Part shown: piece after piece, positions 18,826-28,910 of the stretch
Layout: every line of letters begins with the position of its first letter
Numbering within the stretch: position 1 is the stretch's first letter
Source: Methylobacterium terricola
Lineage (GTDB): Bacteria > Pseudomonadota > Alphaproteobacteria > Rhizobiales > Beijerinckiaceae
Direction: 5' to 3'
Assembly: GCF_006151805.1 (NCBI RefSeq)
Contig: NZ_VDDA01000007.1
Coordinates: forward strand, 62,001 to 126,000
DNA length: 64,000 bases
The notes under the pieces: model-generated
What the model was told of the DNA's origin: nothing
Seen by the model: only the letters and a program-made list of their open reading frames with translations
Databases searched by the model: none
Translations under genes and position numbers: made by a program

Positions 18826-19986
18826 TCACGCCGACAGCCTGCGGTCGTCCGTGCGGTGGGGGCCGCCATAGCGGAGGGAGACGTCGCAGGCGACGCCGAT
18901 CAGCCGGGTGCCGCAGCTCGGCGTCCGCACCAGGCTGCCGCGGGCCGACATCCAGCGCAGGCGCCCCTGGTGATCGAGGATGCGGTACTCGGCATCATAG
19001 GCGCCCTCGCCCCGCATCGCGGGTTCGAGGCTGGCGAGGACGGCCGGCAGGTCCTCCGGCACGATCATCGCCAGGAACTCCTCCAGCGGGCCGTTCGTCA
19101 CGCCCATGAGCTGGTTCCCGATCTCCGAGCAGGAGACTTGGCGGGTCGCGACGTCGATGTCCCAGGTCATCATCTCGGCCGCCACCATGGCGAGGCGCAG
19201 CCGCTCCTCGCTGGTGCGCACGGCCTCCTCGGCCCGGACCTGCTCGTCGATGTCGGCCATGGTGCCGACCCATTCGCGGATCGTCCCGTCGGCGGCCTCG
19301 AGCGGCACCGCGCGGCCGAGCATCCAGCGGTACAGGCCGCTGCGGTGGCGCAGCCGGTAGGTCGCGTCGAGCGGGGTGCCGCTCTCGCAGCAGGTCCGCC
19401 ACAGGCCCTCGACCGCGGCGCGGTCGTGCGGGTGCAACGTGTCGAGCCAGCCGAAGCCGTGCAGCTCGGCATCGCCCAGGCCGGTCCGCGCGCTCAGGCC
19501 GAAGGTCTGGGTCAGGGCGCCTTCCGGATTGGCCCGCCACTCCACCGCGGCGCTCGCCTCGACCAAGGCCCGGTAGCGCTGCTCGCTCTCCTGCACCTCC
19601 GCCTGCTCGTCCGCGCCCGCCGCGGACGAGCCGTCCGGAACCGGCGCGATCTGCCGGAAGCTCGGCTCGTAGCGGCCGAGCGGCAGGTCGATCCGTACGG
19701 CGAGCGGGCAGGCGGGATCGGCATAGACCTGCTGCAGCACCTGGCGCAGGCGGCGGGCCTCGACCCGCACGATCGCGTCGGTCGCCGGATCGAAGCTGGT
19801 CGAGCGGCCGAGGGCGTCGGTCGCGATGGTGTAGGACTTGAGCAGGCTGCCCCGCCCGGCCAGGCTCTCACGCACGACATAAGTCAGGAAGGCGGAGAGT
19901 TGCGGCGACTTCTTGAGCGGTGACAGGTTCAAGAGGGCATCGACGGCAGCGAGGATATTCTCAGTTCCGATCGCTTCCCGATCCAT
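18826..19986 (-). CDS. PAS-domain protein with N-terminal DNA-binding-like domain
   Basis: A 386-residue protein without kinase, GGDEF or EAL output. Residues about 20-95 match a domain that I know from the N-termini of many rhizobial TPR and adenylate-cyclase-like proteins: LSAFLTYVVRESLAGRG, then LLKSYTIATDALGR and FDPATDAIVRVEARRLRQVL. Two PAS folds follow: about 135-255 (YRALVEASAAVEWR to EWVGTMADIDEQ) and 262-370 (RLAMVAAEMMTWDID to RLIGVACDVS). It is preceded by a response regulator gene on the same strand. I infer that it senses a ligand or redox state and acts by protein or DNA contact. The family as a whole is uncharacterised. Confidence 0.75.
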   Translation of the reverse strand: MDREAIGTENILAAVDALLNLSPLKKSPQLSAFLTYVVRESLAGRGSLLKSYTIATDALGRSTSFDPATDAIVRVEARRLRQVLQQVYADPACPLAVRIDLPLGRYEPSFRQIAPVPDGSSAAGADEQAEVQESEQRYRALVEASAAVEWRANPEGALTQTFGLSARTGLGDAELHGFGWLDTLHPHDRAAVEGLWRTCCESGTPLDATYRLRHRSGLYRWMLGRAVPLEAADGTIREWVGTMADIDEQVRAEEAVRTSEERLRLAMVAAEMMTWDIDVATRQVSCSEIGNQLMGVTNGPLEEFLAMIVPEDLPAVLASLEPAMRGEGAYDAEYRILDHQGRLRWMSARGSLVRTPSCGTRLIGVACDVSLRYGGPHRTDDRRLSA

Positions 19987-20117
19987 CGCTCGATCCCGCC
20001 GCGCTCCGCCCCGAGGCGGATCAGGTTATGCGTGCGACGCGATTCCGCGTTGGTCCCGCCACGATTGAGTGCCCGCGCGTTCGCGCACCGTCATCGTCTG
20101 ATCCGCCACATCCCAAG

Positions 20118-20145
20118 GAGATACGACAGAGCGTTTCAGTGTCAA
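20118..20145 (-). promoter_or_regulatory. candidate sigma-70-type promoter for the PAS gene
   Basis: On the minus strand a consensus TTGACA (20145-20140) is followed after 16 bases by TATCTC (20123-20118), about 130 bases upstream of the PAS gene start. The match is better than chance for GC-rich DNA but unproven. Confidence 0.45.
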
Positions 20146-20226
20146 GTGACGAACCCTTCCAATCAAATGACGCAGGGTCAATATCGGCAAATCGACCGTC
20201 GGCGGCCGGGCGATGAAGACCTTTTT

Positions 20227-20248
20227 GGACGGACAGATCTGTCTGTCC
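20227..20248. promoter_or_regulatory. 22-bp near-perfect palindrome, operator-like
   Basis: The left half GGACGGACAGA and right half TCTGTCTGTCC are reverse complements except for one pair, with the core ACAGATCTGT fully symmetric. Size and symmetry resemble operators of TetR-type dimers. It lies in the 496-base gap upstream of the PAS gene. No TetR gene is in the window. Confidence 0.5.
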
Positions 20249-20362
20249 TGGCGCGAGGAGGGAAGCGGAACACCCGCCCGGCCGAACTGGGATATTGGTC
20301 CTATATTGCGGCACGCCCCTCGGTTCTTTTCCGAACCGTAACCCGGAGCATCCCCGCGCCGG

Positions 20363-20483
20363 CTCATACCCTCGCGCCTTGGCAGCGACACGTCGATGCG
20401 AAGGCATCCGGCGCGTCCGCGCCGACGCCCGTTCGGGCTTGCCTTGCGCCCTCGAACGAGTTCGTTCGAAGGCGCTGCGGTAT
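20363..20483 (+). repeat. structured intergenic repeat, copy A
   Basis: About 121 bases that recur inverted at 23631-23751. Shared blocks include CATACCCTCGCGCC, TCGATGC, CCCGTTCGGGCTT and CTGCGGTAT. Near its end is a hairpin TCGAACGA-GT-TCGTTCGA at 20452-20469. The copy ends at the stop codon of the response regulator gene. Confidence 0.75.
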
Positions 20484-21172
20484 CACTCCGCCAAGAGACG
20501 CGCCCCGACCACCGCCGCGGCGGCCCGGTTCTGCACCCCCAGGCTGCGCAGCAAAGCCGCCATGTGGACCTTGACGGTGCCCTCGCCGAGCTGGAGCCGC
20601 CGGGCGATCTCCTTGTTGGAGCGCCCCTCGACCAGAAGGGCCAGCACGTCGCGCTGGCGCGGCGTGAGATCGGGGATCCGGGGCTGGCGCCCGTCCTGAC
20701 GACCGTCGAGGCCGGACGGCCGCGGCTCGATCACCGGGCGCGGGGCCGCGCCGTCGAGCACCGCCAGGGAGGCCGGCACGAAGATCTGACCCTCCAGGAT
20801 CATGCCCACCGCCCGGGTCAGCTCGGCCGAGCCGATGCCCTTCGGCACGTAGCCGTGGACCCCGACCCCGAGGGCGGTGAGGATCTTGTTGCGCTCGGTC
20901 GAGGCCGAGACCACCGCCACCTTCACGGCCGGGAAGCACTCGCGCACCGCGCTCAGGCTCCCGGGCCCTTCCATGCCGGGCATCGCGAGGTCGAACAGCG
21001 CCAGGGTCACGGCGCCGCGGCGGGTCGAGAGCTGGTCGAGGGCCGCATCGAGGGAGCCGGTCTCGACGACCTCGGCGAAGCCGAAGCTGCGGGTCAGAAT
21101 CGCCACCACGGCGAGGCGGAAGAAATCGTCGTCATCCGCGATCAAGGCGACTGGCGGAGTCGGTTGGGTCAT
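20483..21172 (-). CDS. NarL/LuxR-type response regulator
   Basis: A 229-residue two-component regulator. The receiver domain spans about 1-125, with the acidic pocket DDDD at 13-16, the phospho-acceptor Asp61 in ALFDLAMPGMEG, Ser near 89 in VVSAS and the switch Lys in YVPKGIG. The LuxR-type HTH spans about 165-225: LTPRQRDVLALLVEGRSNKE, then IARRLQLGEGTVKVHMAALL. The gap between domains is longer than usual (about 40 residues, Pro/Arg-rich). No cognate histidine kinase is next to it. The nearest genes are the PAS protein and a divergent binding-protein gene. Confidence 0.9.
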   Translation of the reverse strand: MTQPTPPVALIADDDDFFRLAVVAILTRSFGFAEVVETGSLDAALDQLSTRRGAVTLALFDLAMPGMEGPGSLSAVRECFPAVKVAVVSASTERNKILTALGVGVHGYVPKGIGSAELTRAVGMILEGQIFVPASLAVLDGAAPRPVIEPRPSGLDGRQDGRQPRIPDLTPRQRDVLALLVEGRSNKEIARRLQLGEGTVKVHMAALLRSLGVQNRAAAAVVGARLLAE

Positions 21173-21503
21173 ACCGTGGCGTCTCTGGAAACAGTCCGTT
21201 GAACGATCCTAGAGCAATTCCGGTGGGGGTGGGACCCCTCGGCACGGAACAACTGGCAATATCAACGACCTATCGCACGGTTCGGCAGTCATGCGCACCG
21301 GCGCGGAGACCTGCCGGATCCCGGGCCTGGTGACCCTCCGGACGCGTCCCGCCTCGCGCCGGGCCGCGGCTGCGTCCCGGTGAGGATCCGCGGCCTGCGG
21401 CGCGGCACCGCACCGTCGCGGAAGAATTCTATCCTGAGAACGCGGCGGATTGAAGCGAAGATCGGCCCGCGTCACGGGTCGCGGCGGGACCGGGGGGAGC
21501 GCG

Positions 21504-22613
21504 ATGCAGGGGCCGGCATCCGACGGCAGGGGAGCGGGCGAGGACCGGGGCGGCAGGCCCCCGCGACGGACCGGGCGCGTGACCGGCGTGCTGGGCGGCA
21601 TGCTGGCCGGATTCTCGGCCTGCGCCCTGGCTTGCCTGCCGGCCCCGGCCTGCGCCGCGGAGCGGACGCGGCTCGTCGCCGACACGGCCCTCGAGATCGA
21701 GCAGCTCGACCCGATCCGCCGGGCCGTCGAGGCGGCCGTGCCGGAGGTGGAGATCGCCTGGAGGCGGGACTCGACCGGGATCGTCACCGACCGGATGCTC
21801 GCCGAGCGGGACGCGCCGCAGGCCGACCTGGTGCTCGGCCTCGCCGCCACCAGCCTGCTGCGGTTCGAGGCCGCCGGCCTCCTCGATCCCTACCGCCCGG
21901 CGGGCGTCGAGGCGCTGCGGCCGTTCTTCCGCGACCCGACCCCGCCCTACAGCTGGACCGGCATGGATGCCTATCTGGGGGTCATCTGCTTCAACACCGA
22001 GGTCGCGGCCCGCCACCGGATCACCCGCCCGAGCTTCTGGCGCGACCTGCTCGGCCCCGGCCTCAAGGGACGGATCGCCATGCCGAATCCGGCCGCCTCC
22101 GGCACCGGCTACCTCCTGGTCGCGGCCTGGCTGCAGACCCTCGGGGAGGAGGCGGGCTGGGCGTTCATGGACGCCCTGCACGAGAACGTCGACGCCTACC
22201 TGCCGAGCGGCTCGGGCCCGTGCCGGGAGGCGGCCGCCGGCCGCCACGCCGTCGGCCTGTCCCTCGACATGCGGGCCGCCGCCGAGAAGGCGGCGGGCGC
22301 GCCCATCGACATCGTGGTGCCGCTCGACGGCACCGGCTGGGAGGCGGAAGGGTTCGCGGTCGTCGCCGGCCGGCCGCACCTCGCGCTCGCCCGGAAGGTG
22401 GCGGACTGGGCGGCGAGCCGCGAGGCCAACGCGCTCTACGCCCGCAGCTTCGCCATCGTGGCCTTTCCGGGCGTCGCCAGCCCGAGCCCGGTCTACCCGC
22501 CCCATGCCGAGGCGCGGATGATCCGCAACGACCTCGACTGGATGGCCCGCAACCGGGACCGCATCCTGGCCGAGTGGGCGCGCCGCTACGGCGCCAAGGT
22601 CCGGGCGCGGTAG
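21504..22613 (+). CDS. phosphonate-type (2-aminoethylphosphonate) ABC substrate-binding protein
   Basis: A 369-residue exported binding protein. A long signal region (about residues 20-52, Gly/Ala/Leu-rich with CAAE at the end) precedes a type II periplasmic binding fold. Family-typical stretches are RRDSTGIVTDRMLAERDAPQ, then ADLVLGLAATSLLRFEAAGL, PNPAASGTGYLLVAAWLQTL and MDALHENVDAYLPSGS, close to PhnS-like 2-aminoethylphosphonate and iron(III) binders. The ATG at 21504 has GGGGGAG just upstream. No permease or ATPase genes follow, so the importer partner is elsewhere or lost. The ligand is inferred from family resemblance. Confidence 0.8.
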   Translation: MQGPASDGRGAGEDRGGRPPRRTGRVTGVLGGMLAGFSACALACLPAPACAAERTRLVADTALEIEQLDPIRRAVEAAVPEVEIAWRRDSTGIVTDRMLAERDAPQADLVLGLAATSLLRFEAAGLLDPYRPAGVEALRPFFRDPTPPYSWTGMDAYLGVICFNTEVAARHRITRPSFWRDLLGPGLKGRIAMPNPAASGTGYLLVAAWLQTLGEEAGWAFMDALHENVDAYLPSGSGPCREAAAGRHAVGLSLDMRAAAEKAAGAPIDIVVPLDGTGWEAEGFAVVAGRPHLALARKVADWAASREANALYARSFAIVAFPGVASPSPVYPPHAEARMIRNDLDWMARNRDRILAEWARRYGAKVRAR

Positions 22614-22706
22614 CGGCCGACCGGTCACCTTTATTTTTCCATCCTGCGGTATCAGACCGCCCGGGTCGCACATCGTTCCGCGGCGCGCCTGCGGGCAGGA
22701 AACCGG

Positions 22707-23618
22707 ATGTATCACGCGGGCAAGGACGGTTGGCTCTTCCTCACCGGGGGCACGAACGAGGTCGCGGACCAGTATCGGCGCATCCCCGCGATGAACCGGG
22801 TCCTGCGGCTGTGGCGCCGGCGGATCCTGCGGCGCATCCGCCGCTGCGAGAGCCTCGGCACCCGCTACCTGCACCTCGTGGTGCCCGAGAAGCTCAGCGT
22901 CTACGAGGACCGCTTCGACGGCCTCGCCCTCGACCCGCGCCTCGGGCCGGCCCGCCGCCTCGGCGCCCTGATGCGCTGGTGGTGGCCGGGACGCCGGGCG
23001 TGGATCGACCTCCTCGGGCCGATGCGGGCCCGCCGGGACGGCCCCGACCTGCATTACCGCACCGACACCCACTGGAACATCCACGGCTGCCTGCTCGCCT
23101 ACCGGCTGGTCTGCCGGGCCTGCGGCGCCACCCCGCGCACCGACTTCCTCGACCGGCCGTTCCGGGAATTCGAGGCCGTGCTCGACATCGGCAACAAGCT
23201 CGACGCCCAACCCCTCGAGACCGTGCGCAACTACGACCTCTTCCGCGACGCCGAGCGGGTCGGCGGCGGCGCCCTGATCGACGCCTACACGGCGGCCGGG
23301 CGCCTCGGCGAGCTGCATACCGGGGCCCATGCGGTCTACCGCAACCGGTCGCCGGAGGCGGATCCCCGCACCCTGGTGCTGTTCGGCGATTCCTGCGCCA
23401 ACTTCGCACCCAACGGCCTGACCGCGATGCTGGCCGAGACCTTCCGCGAGGTCCACTTCATCTGGTCGTCGAACCTCGACTGGGGCTACATCGAGCGGAT
23501 CCTGCCCGACCTCGTCCTCGCCGAGCAGGTCGAGCGCTTCCTGATGCGCGTGCCGGAGGACGATTTCGACCTCGCCGCCGTCGAGGCGGAGCGGCTGGCG
23601 GCGCTCGGGGTCGCGTAG
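22707..23618 (+). CDS. AlgX/AlgJ-like SGNH-hydrolase-fold protein
   Basis: A 303-residue protein of the AlgX/AlgJ type, known from O-acetylation of exopolysaccharides. The N-terminal signature is GKDGWLFLTGGTN (5-17). The catalytic-type motifs are YRTDTHWNIHG with Asp120 and His122, and LFGDSCANF with Asp228 and Ser229. No signal peptide or membrane anchor is visible, which is unlike periplasmic AlgX and suggests a cytoplasmic or differently exported variant. It follows the binding-protein gene by 93 bases, but a functional link is not obvious. No acetyltransferase MBOAT partner is present. Confidence 0.75.
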   Translation: MYHAGKDGWLFLTGGTNEVADQYRRIPAMNRVLRLWRRRILRRIRRCESLGTRYLHLVVPEKLSVYEDRFDGLALDPRLGPARRLGALMRWWWPGRRAWIDLLGPMRARRDGPDLHYRTDTHWNIHGCLLAYRLVCRACGATPRTDFLDRPFREFEAVLDIGNKLDAQPLETVRNYDLFRDAERVGGGALIDAYTAAGRLGELHTGAHAVYRNRSPEADPRTLVLFGDSCANFAPNGLTAMLAETFREVHFIWSSNLDWGYIERILPDLVLAEQVERFLMRVPEDDFDLAAVEAERLAALGVA

Positions 23619-24008
23619 GGCCGGCAACCGATACCGCAGCATCTTCGGACGGACCCGTCCGAGGATGCCGGCCAAGCCCGAACGGGAGTCGGCGCTGATG
23701 GCGCCGGACGCCTCGGCATCGACACGTCAGGGCCCAGGCGCGAGGGTATGAAAGCGTGCAGGACCCCGCCCAGCAGGGGCAAGCTCTCCAACGTCCGCGC
23801 AGGGGCCGCGACGCGGAGCCCGGGCCGGCATGGATGACTGCCGTGCGGCTGGCTCAAGTCGCAGCCCTGCCGCCATCGATCCCCGCCCTCCGTCGCCGAT
23901 CTCGATCCAGATCCTCGTTTGTCCCGCTTGACGAAAAACTGGCATATGCCACTAAATGGCCGGTGCCGGGATCGCCGGCCCTGCCGATCCGACGAGGAGC
24001 GCCGCCCG
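23619..24008. other. gene-free interval upstream of MATE gene
   Basis: About 390 bases. The first third is repeat copy B; the rest shows no supported gene. A lower-GC stretch near 23920-23960 may hold the promoter of the MATE gene. Confidence 0.45.
23631..23751 (-). repeat. structured intergenic repeat, copy B
   Basis: The inverted second copy of the element at 20363-20483, about 75-80% identical by eye. Its hairpin is TCGGACGG-AC-CCGTCCGA at 23645-23662, a full 8-bp stem whose sequence differs from copy A at two pairs while pairing is kept. It starts 13 bases after the AlgX-like gene ends. Confidence 0.75.
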
Positions 24009-25394
24009 ATGGATGCGCGCACCCACCGCCTGCTCCACGCCCCCATCGGGCCGACGCTCTTGAGGCTCGCGGCCCCCAACGTCGTCGTCATGCTGGTCCA
24101 GGCCCTGGTCGGGCTGATCGAGACCGCCTTCGTCGCCGGGCTCGGCACCGATGCGCTCGCCGGCATGGCGCTGGTCTTCCCCGTCCTGATGCTGGTGCAG
24201 ATGATCTCTGCCGGGGCCATGGGCGGCGGCATCCTGTCGGCGGTGGCGCGCAGCGTGGGGGCGGGGCGGCGCAAGGACGCCGACGCCCTGCCGTGGTACG
24301 CCGCCGCGATCGCCCTCGTGCTCGGCCTCTTCACGACGGTGCTCGACCTCGCCTACGGCCCGGCACTCTACCGGCTGATGGGCGGCGAGGGCGCCTCGCT
24401 CGCTGCGGCCACCACCTATGGCGGCGTGGTCTTTGCCGGCGCGGCGCTGGTCTGGCTGTTCAACGCCCTGGCGGCCGTGATCCGCGGCACCGGCAACATG
24501 GCGCTGCCGGCGATCGTCATCAGCATCGGCGCTGCCGTGCTGGTGCCGCTGTCGCCGGCGCTGATCTACGGGTTCGGGCCGATTCCCGGCCTCGGCATCG
24601 TCGGCGGCGGGGTCGCGGTCCTGGCCTATTACGCGGCCGGCACCGTGGTGTTCGTCCACCACCTGTGGGCCGGGCGCGGCTTGCTGCGGCCGAGCCGCCG
24701 CCCGCCGCGTCTCGCCTGGGCGCCGTTGCGCGACATCCTGCGGATCGGCGCCGTCTCGTCGATCGTCAGCGCCACCACCAACGTGACGATCGCCGCTGCC
24801 ACCGCCTTCGCGGGCGCCGGCGGCCCGGCCGCGGTCGCCGGCTACGGCACGGGGGCGCGGCTCGAATATCTCCTGGTGCCGCTCGTCTTCGGCCTCGGCG
24901 CGCCGATCGGCGCGATGGTCGGCACCTGCATCGGCGCCGGCGACCGGGCCCGCGCCCTGCGCGTGGCCTGGACCGGGGCGGCGATCGCCGGCGGGCTCAC
25001 GGAAGCGATCGGGCTCGCCGCCGCCCTGTGGCCGCTGCCGTTCCTGGGGCTGTTCGGCCACGACCCGCAGATGCTCGCGGTCGGCGCCCGCTACCTCCAT
25101 CTCGTCGGGCCGTTCTACGGCTTTGCGGGAATCGGGCTCGCCCTCTACTTCGCCTCGCAAGGCGCCGGCCGGGTCGGCTGGCCGCTGGTGGCGGGGCTGG
25201 CGCGCATGGCCGTGTCGATCGGCGGCGGGCTCATAGCCCTTCGCCTCGGCCTCGGGCTCGACGGGGTGTTCCTGGCGCTCGGCTTCGGGCTCGCCGCGCT
25301 CGGGCTCATCAACGCCGGCGCGGTCGCCGCCGGCGCGTGGTTTCGCGGCGAGCGGGTGGCTCTGCCCGCCCTCGCCGCGGCGGGAGGGGAGTGA
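24009..25394 (+). CDS. MATE family efflux transporter
   Basis: A 461-residue protein with about 12 membrane helices in two homologous halves, the multidrug and toxin extrusion family that exports cations or drugs against sodium or protons. Typical segments are LRLAAPNVVVMLVQALVGLI in helix 1, ALVWLFNALAAVIRGTGNMA in the first half and FASQGAGRVGWPLVAGLARM in the second half. The ATG at 24009 is preceded by GAGGAG and starts at the family N-terminus; the frame upstream to 23919 is not hydrophobic. The MaoC gene begins three bases after its stop. Confidence 0.88.
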   Translation: MDARTHRLLHAPIGPTLLRLAAPNVVVMLVQALVGLIETAFVAGLGTDALAGMALVFPVLMLVQMISAGAMGGGILSAVARSVGAGRRKDADALPWYAAAIALVLGLFTTVLDLAYGPALYRLMGGEGASLAAATTYGGVVFAGAALVWLFNALAAVIRGTGNMALPAIVISIGAAVLVPLSPALIYGFGPIPGLGIVGGGVAVLAYYAAGTVVFVHHLWAGRGLLRPSRRPPRLAWAPLRDILRIGAVSSIVSATTNVTIAAATAFAGAGGPAAVAGYGTGARLEYLLVPLVFGLGAPIGAMVGTCIGAGDRARALRVAWTGAAIAGGLTEAIGLAAALWPLPFLGLFGHDPQMLAVGARYLHLVGPFYGFAGIGLALYFASQGAGRVGWPLVAGLARMAVSIGGGLIALRLGLGLDGVFLALGFGLAALGLINAGAVAAGAWFRGERVALPALAAAGGE

Positions 25395-25396
25395 CG

Positions 25397-25852
25397 ATGA
25401 CGCGCGACCTATACCTTGACGATCTGGCCCCCGGGCAGACCTACGGCTCGGGCGAGACGACGGTGACCGAGGCCGACATCGTCGCGTTCGCGACGCAGTT
25501 CGATCCGCAACCGTTCCACCGCGACGCCGAGGCGGCCAGGGCCACGTTCTTCGGCGGCCTCGCGGCGAGCGGCTGGCACACCGCGTCGCTGACCATGCGC
25601 CTCCTCGTCGAGAGCGAGCTGCAGCTCTCCGGCGGCATCATCGGGGCCGGCATGGACGAGCTGCGCTGGCCCAAGCCCCTGCGCCCCGGCGACACGATCC
25701 GGCTCGAGAGCGAGGTGATCGAGGTGCGCCCGTCGCGCTCGCGGCCGAGCCAGGGCCTCGCCAAGGTCCGCACCACGACGCTCAACCAGCACGGCGAGCC
25801 GGTGCAGGTGCTGGTGGCCAACCTCCTGGTGGTGCGGCGGCCGGAGGGGTGA
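25397..25852 (+). CDS. MaoC-like dehydratase (hotdog fold)
   Basis: A 151-residue single-hotdog MaoC protein, expected to hydrate 2-enoyl-CoA esters. The hydratase motif FATQFDPQPFHRD carries Asp36 and His41, followed by FFGGLAASGWHTASLTMRL. The start is two bases downstream of the MATE stop, with GGGGAGTG as ribosome site, so both are likely cotranscribed; a metabolic link between efflux and enoyl-CoA hydration is not obvious. Length is typical of the family. Confidence 0.88.
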   Translation: MTRDLYLDDLAPGQTYGSGETTVTEADIVAFATQFDPQPFHRDAEAARATFFGGLAASGWHTASLTMRLLVESELQLSGGIIGAGMDELRWPKPLRPGDTIRLESEVIEVRPSRSRPSQGLAKVRTTTLNQHGEPVQVLVANLLVVRRPEG

Positions 25853-25895
25853 GCGGCGCAGCGCGGGCGCTGCCCTCGACGACATTCATCCCCTC

Positions 25896-25938
25896 AGGGT
25901 CGTTCCGGGGCCGCGCAGCGGAGCCCCGGGACGACCCT
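25896..25938. repeat. REP-like hairpin, copy 1
   Basis: An inverted repeat with outer arms AGGGTCGT and ACGACCCT around the core CCGGGGCCGCGC-A-GCGGAGCCCCGG (described in two halves). The core recurs at 60682-60720. It lies between convergent genes and may also end transcription in both directions. Confidence 0.65.
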
Positions 25939-26002
25939 GTGCCGTGGAAACATCGGCGTGGATCCGTCGGCATACGGATGTCGGATCGATCCTCGCTCCG
26001 GC

Positions 26003-26557
26003 TCAGCCGGCCGGCCGCAGCCGCGCCGGGTTGCCGACCGCGATCCCACCCGCCGGCACGTCGCGCGTGACCACGCTGCCGGCCCCGATGATCGCGTCGT
26101 CGCCGATCGTCACCCCGGGCAGGATCACCGCCCCGCCGCCGATCCAGACATTCGCCCCGATCGCGATCGGCCGGCCGAATTCCAGCATCTGCCGGCGCTG
26201 GGCCGGATCGCGCGGGTGGTCGGCGGTGAGGATCTGCACGCCGGGCCCGATCTGCGTCCTGTCGCCGATCGTCACCTGGACCACGTCGAGGATGCAGCAG
26301 TTGAAGTTGAGGAAGACGCCGCGGCCGAGGCTGATGTTGTAGCCGTAATCGCAGAAGAAGGGCGGGCGGATGGTGCAGCCCTCGCCGACCCGGGCGAAGG
26401 CCTCCGCCAGCAGCGCCTGCCGCTCCGGCTGGCTCGCGGTGTGGGTGGCGTTGTAGCGGTCCATCCATTCCGAGATGCGGCGGTTGTCGGCCGTCAGCTC
26501 CGGGTCGTCGGCGATGTAGAGCTCGCCCGCGAGCATCTTCTGCTTCTGGCTCGTCAT
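26003..26557 (-). CDS. maltose/galactoside O-acetyltransferase family (Maa/NodL type)
   Basis: A 184-residue left-handed beta-helix acetyltransferase. The N-terminal helical domain is KMLAGELYIADDPELTADN (7-25). Hexapeptide repeats run from about residue 75 to 175, with IGDRTQIGPGVQILTADHP containing the catalytic His and ANVWIGGGAVILPGVTIGDD. It would transfer acetyl from acetyl-CoA to a sugar hydroxyl. The start at 26557 matches the family; the very long upstream frame is a shadow of htpG. Divergent from htpG. Confidence 0.88.
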   Translation of the reverse strand: MTSQKQKMLAGELYIADDPELTADNRRISEWMDRYNATHTASQPERQALLAEAFARVGEGCTIRPPFFCDYGYNISLGRGVFLNFNCCILDVVQVTIGDRTQIGPGVQILTADHPRDPAQRRQMLEFGRPIAIGANVWIGGGAVILPGVTIGDDAIIGAGSVVTRDVPAGGIAVGNPARLRPAG

Positions 26558-26664
26558 GGGTCCTCGCTGTCGCTCGGTCGCATTGGGGAGACGGGGACAT
26601 AGTGCGCAGGAGAGCCGCGGCGCGGGTGACCGCCGTCCGCCGCGCCGCGCACCGCTCACGCTTC

Positions 26665-26694
26665 CTTGAAAAGGCGGGCGCGGCCCCGCATATC
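26665..26694 (+). promoter_or_regulatory. RpoH (sigma-32)-like heat-shock promoter of htpG
   Basis: CTTGAAA at 26665-26671 is followed after 17 bases by CATATC at 26689-26694, and the sequence before it reads CCCCG. This matches heat-shock promoters, CTTGAAA with CCCCATNT, and the alphaproteobacterial RpoH form. The start codon is about 37 bases downstream. Confidence 0.65.
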
Positions 26695-26731
26695 CGCCCG
26701 CGACGAATTGTTCCCACCGGAGAGCCACACC

Positions 26732-28603
<1,872 letters not shown>

Positions 28604-28608
28604 CCGCG

Positions 28609-28643
28609 TCATCCCCCGGCCTCGCGGCGAGGCCGGGGGATGA
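28609..28643. terminator. perfect 16-bp hairpin after htpG
   Basis: The arm TCATCCCCCGGCCTCG at 28609-28624 pairs fully with 28628-28643 around a CGG loop, six bases after the htpG stop. No T-run follows, so it may be a repeat or 3'-end stabiliser rather than a classical intrinsic terminator. Confidence 0.6.
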
Positions 28644-28910
28644 GCGGCCGGGATCTTCGGAGGGTGCTGCCGGAGAGGCTCGCCCCGGCCCGGCCGATCG
28701 GCCGCCCAGCAGCGGATGTCCCATCGGGCGACCGGCACCGAGGAGCCGGCGCTGGACCGGCGGGAGCGGGACGGCGCGGCGCACCGCCCCGACCCGGAAC
28801 GAGGCCCCGCCGCCCCGCTTTACTGTCGCGCGGCAGACGCTAACTTCCCGGCCGGAACGACGAGAACCCGCGCCGCAGCGCCGCGGGCGACCATGCGGGA
28901 GGCCGGCACG

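Larger units (their letters stand above)
19987..20482. other. gene-free interval with promoter, palindrome and repeat copy
   Basis: About 496 bases without a supported gene between the response regulator stop and the PAS gene start. It contains the minus-strand promoter at 20118-20145, the palindrome at 20227-20248 and one copy of a structured repeat at 20363-20483. Confidence 0.5.

Noticed and set aside
20026-20391. Minus-strand frames over the repeat, palindrome and promoter upstream of the PAS gene
   Set aside because: The apparent coding arises in part from the repeat, no fold or ribosome site is seen, and the interval carries regulatory sites instead.
28609-28643. Calling the hairpin after htpG a certain intrinsic terminator
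   Set aside because: It lacks a T-run, so it was kept only as a terminator-like or repeat hairpin with moderate confidence.
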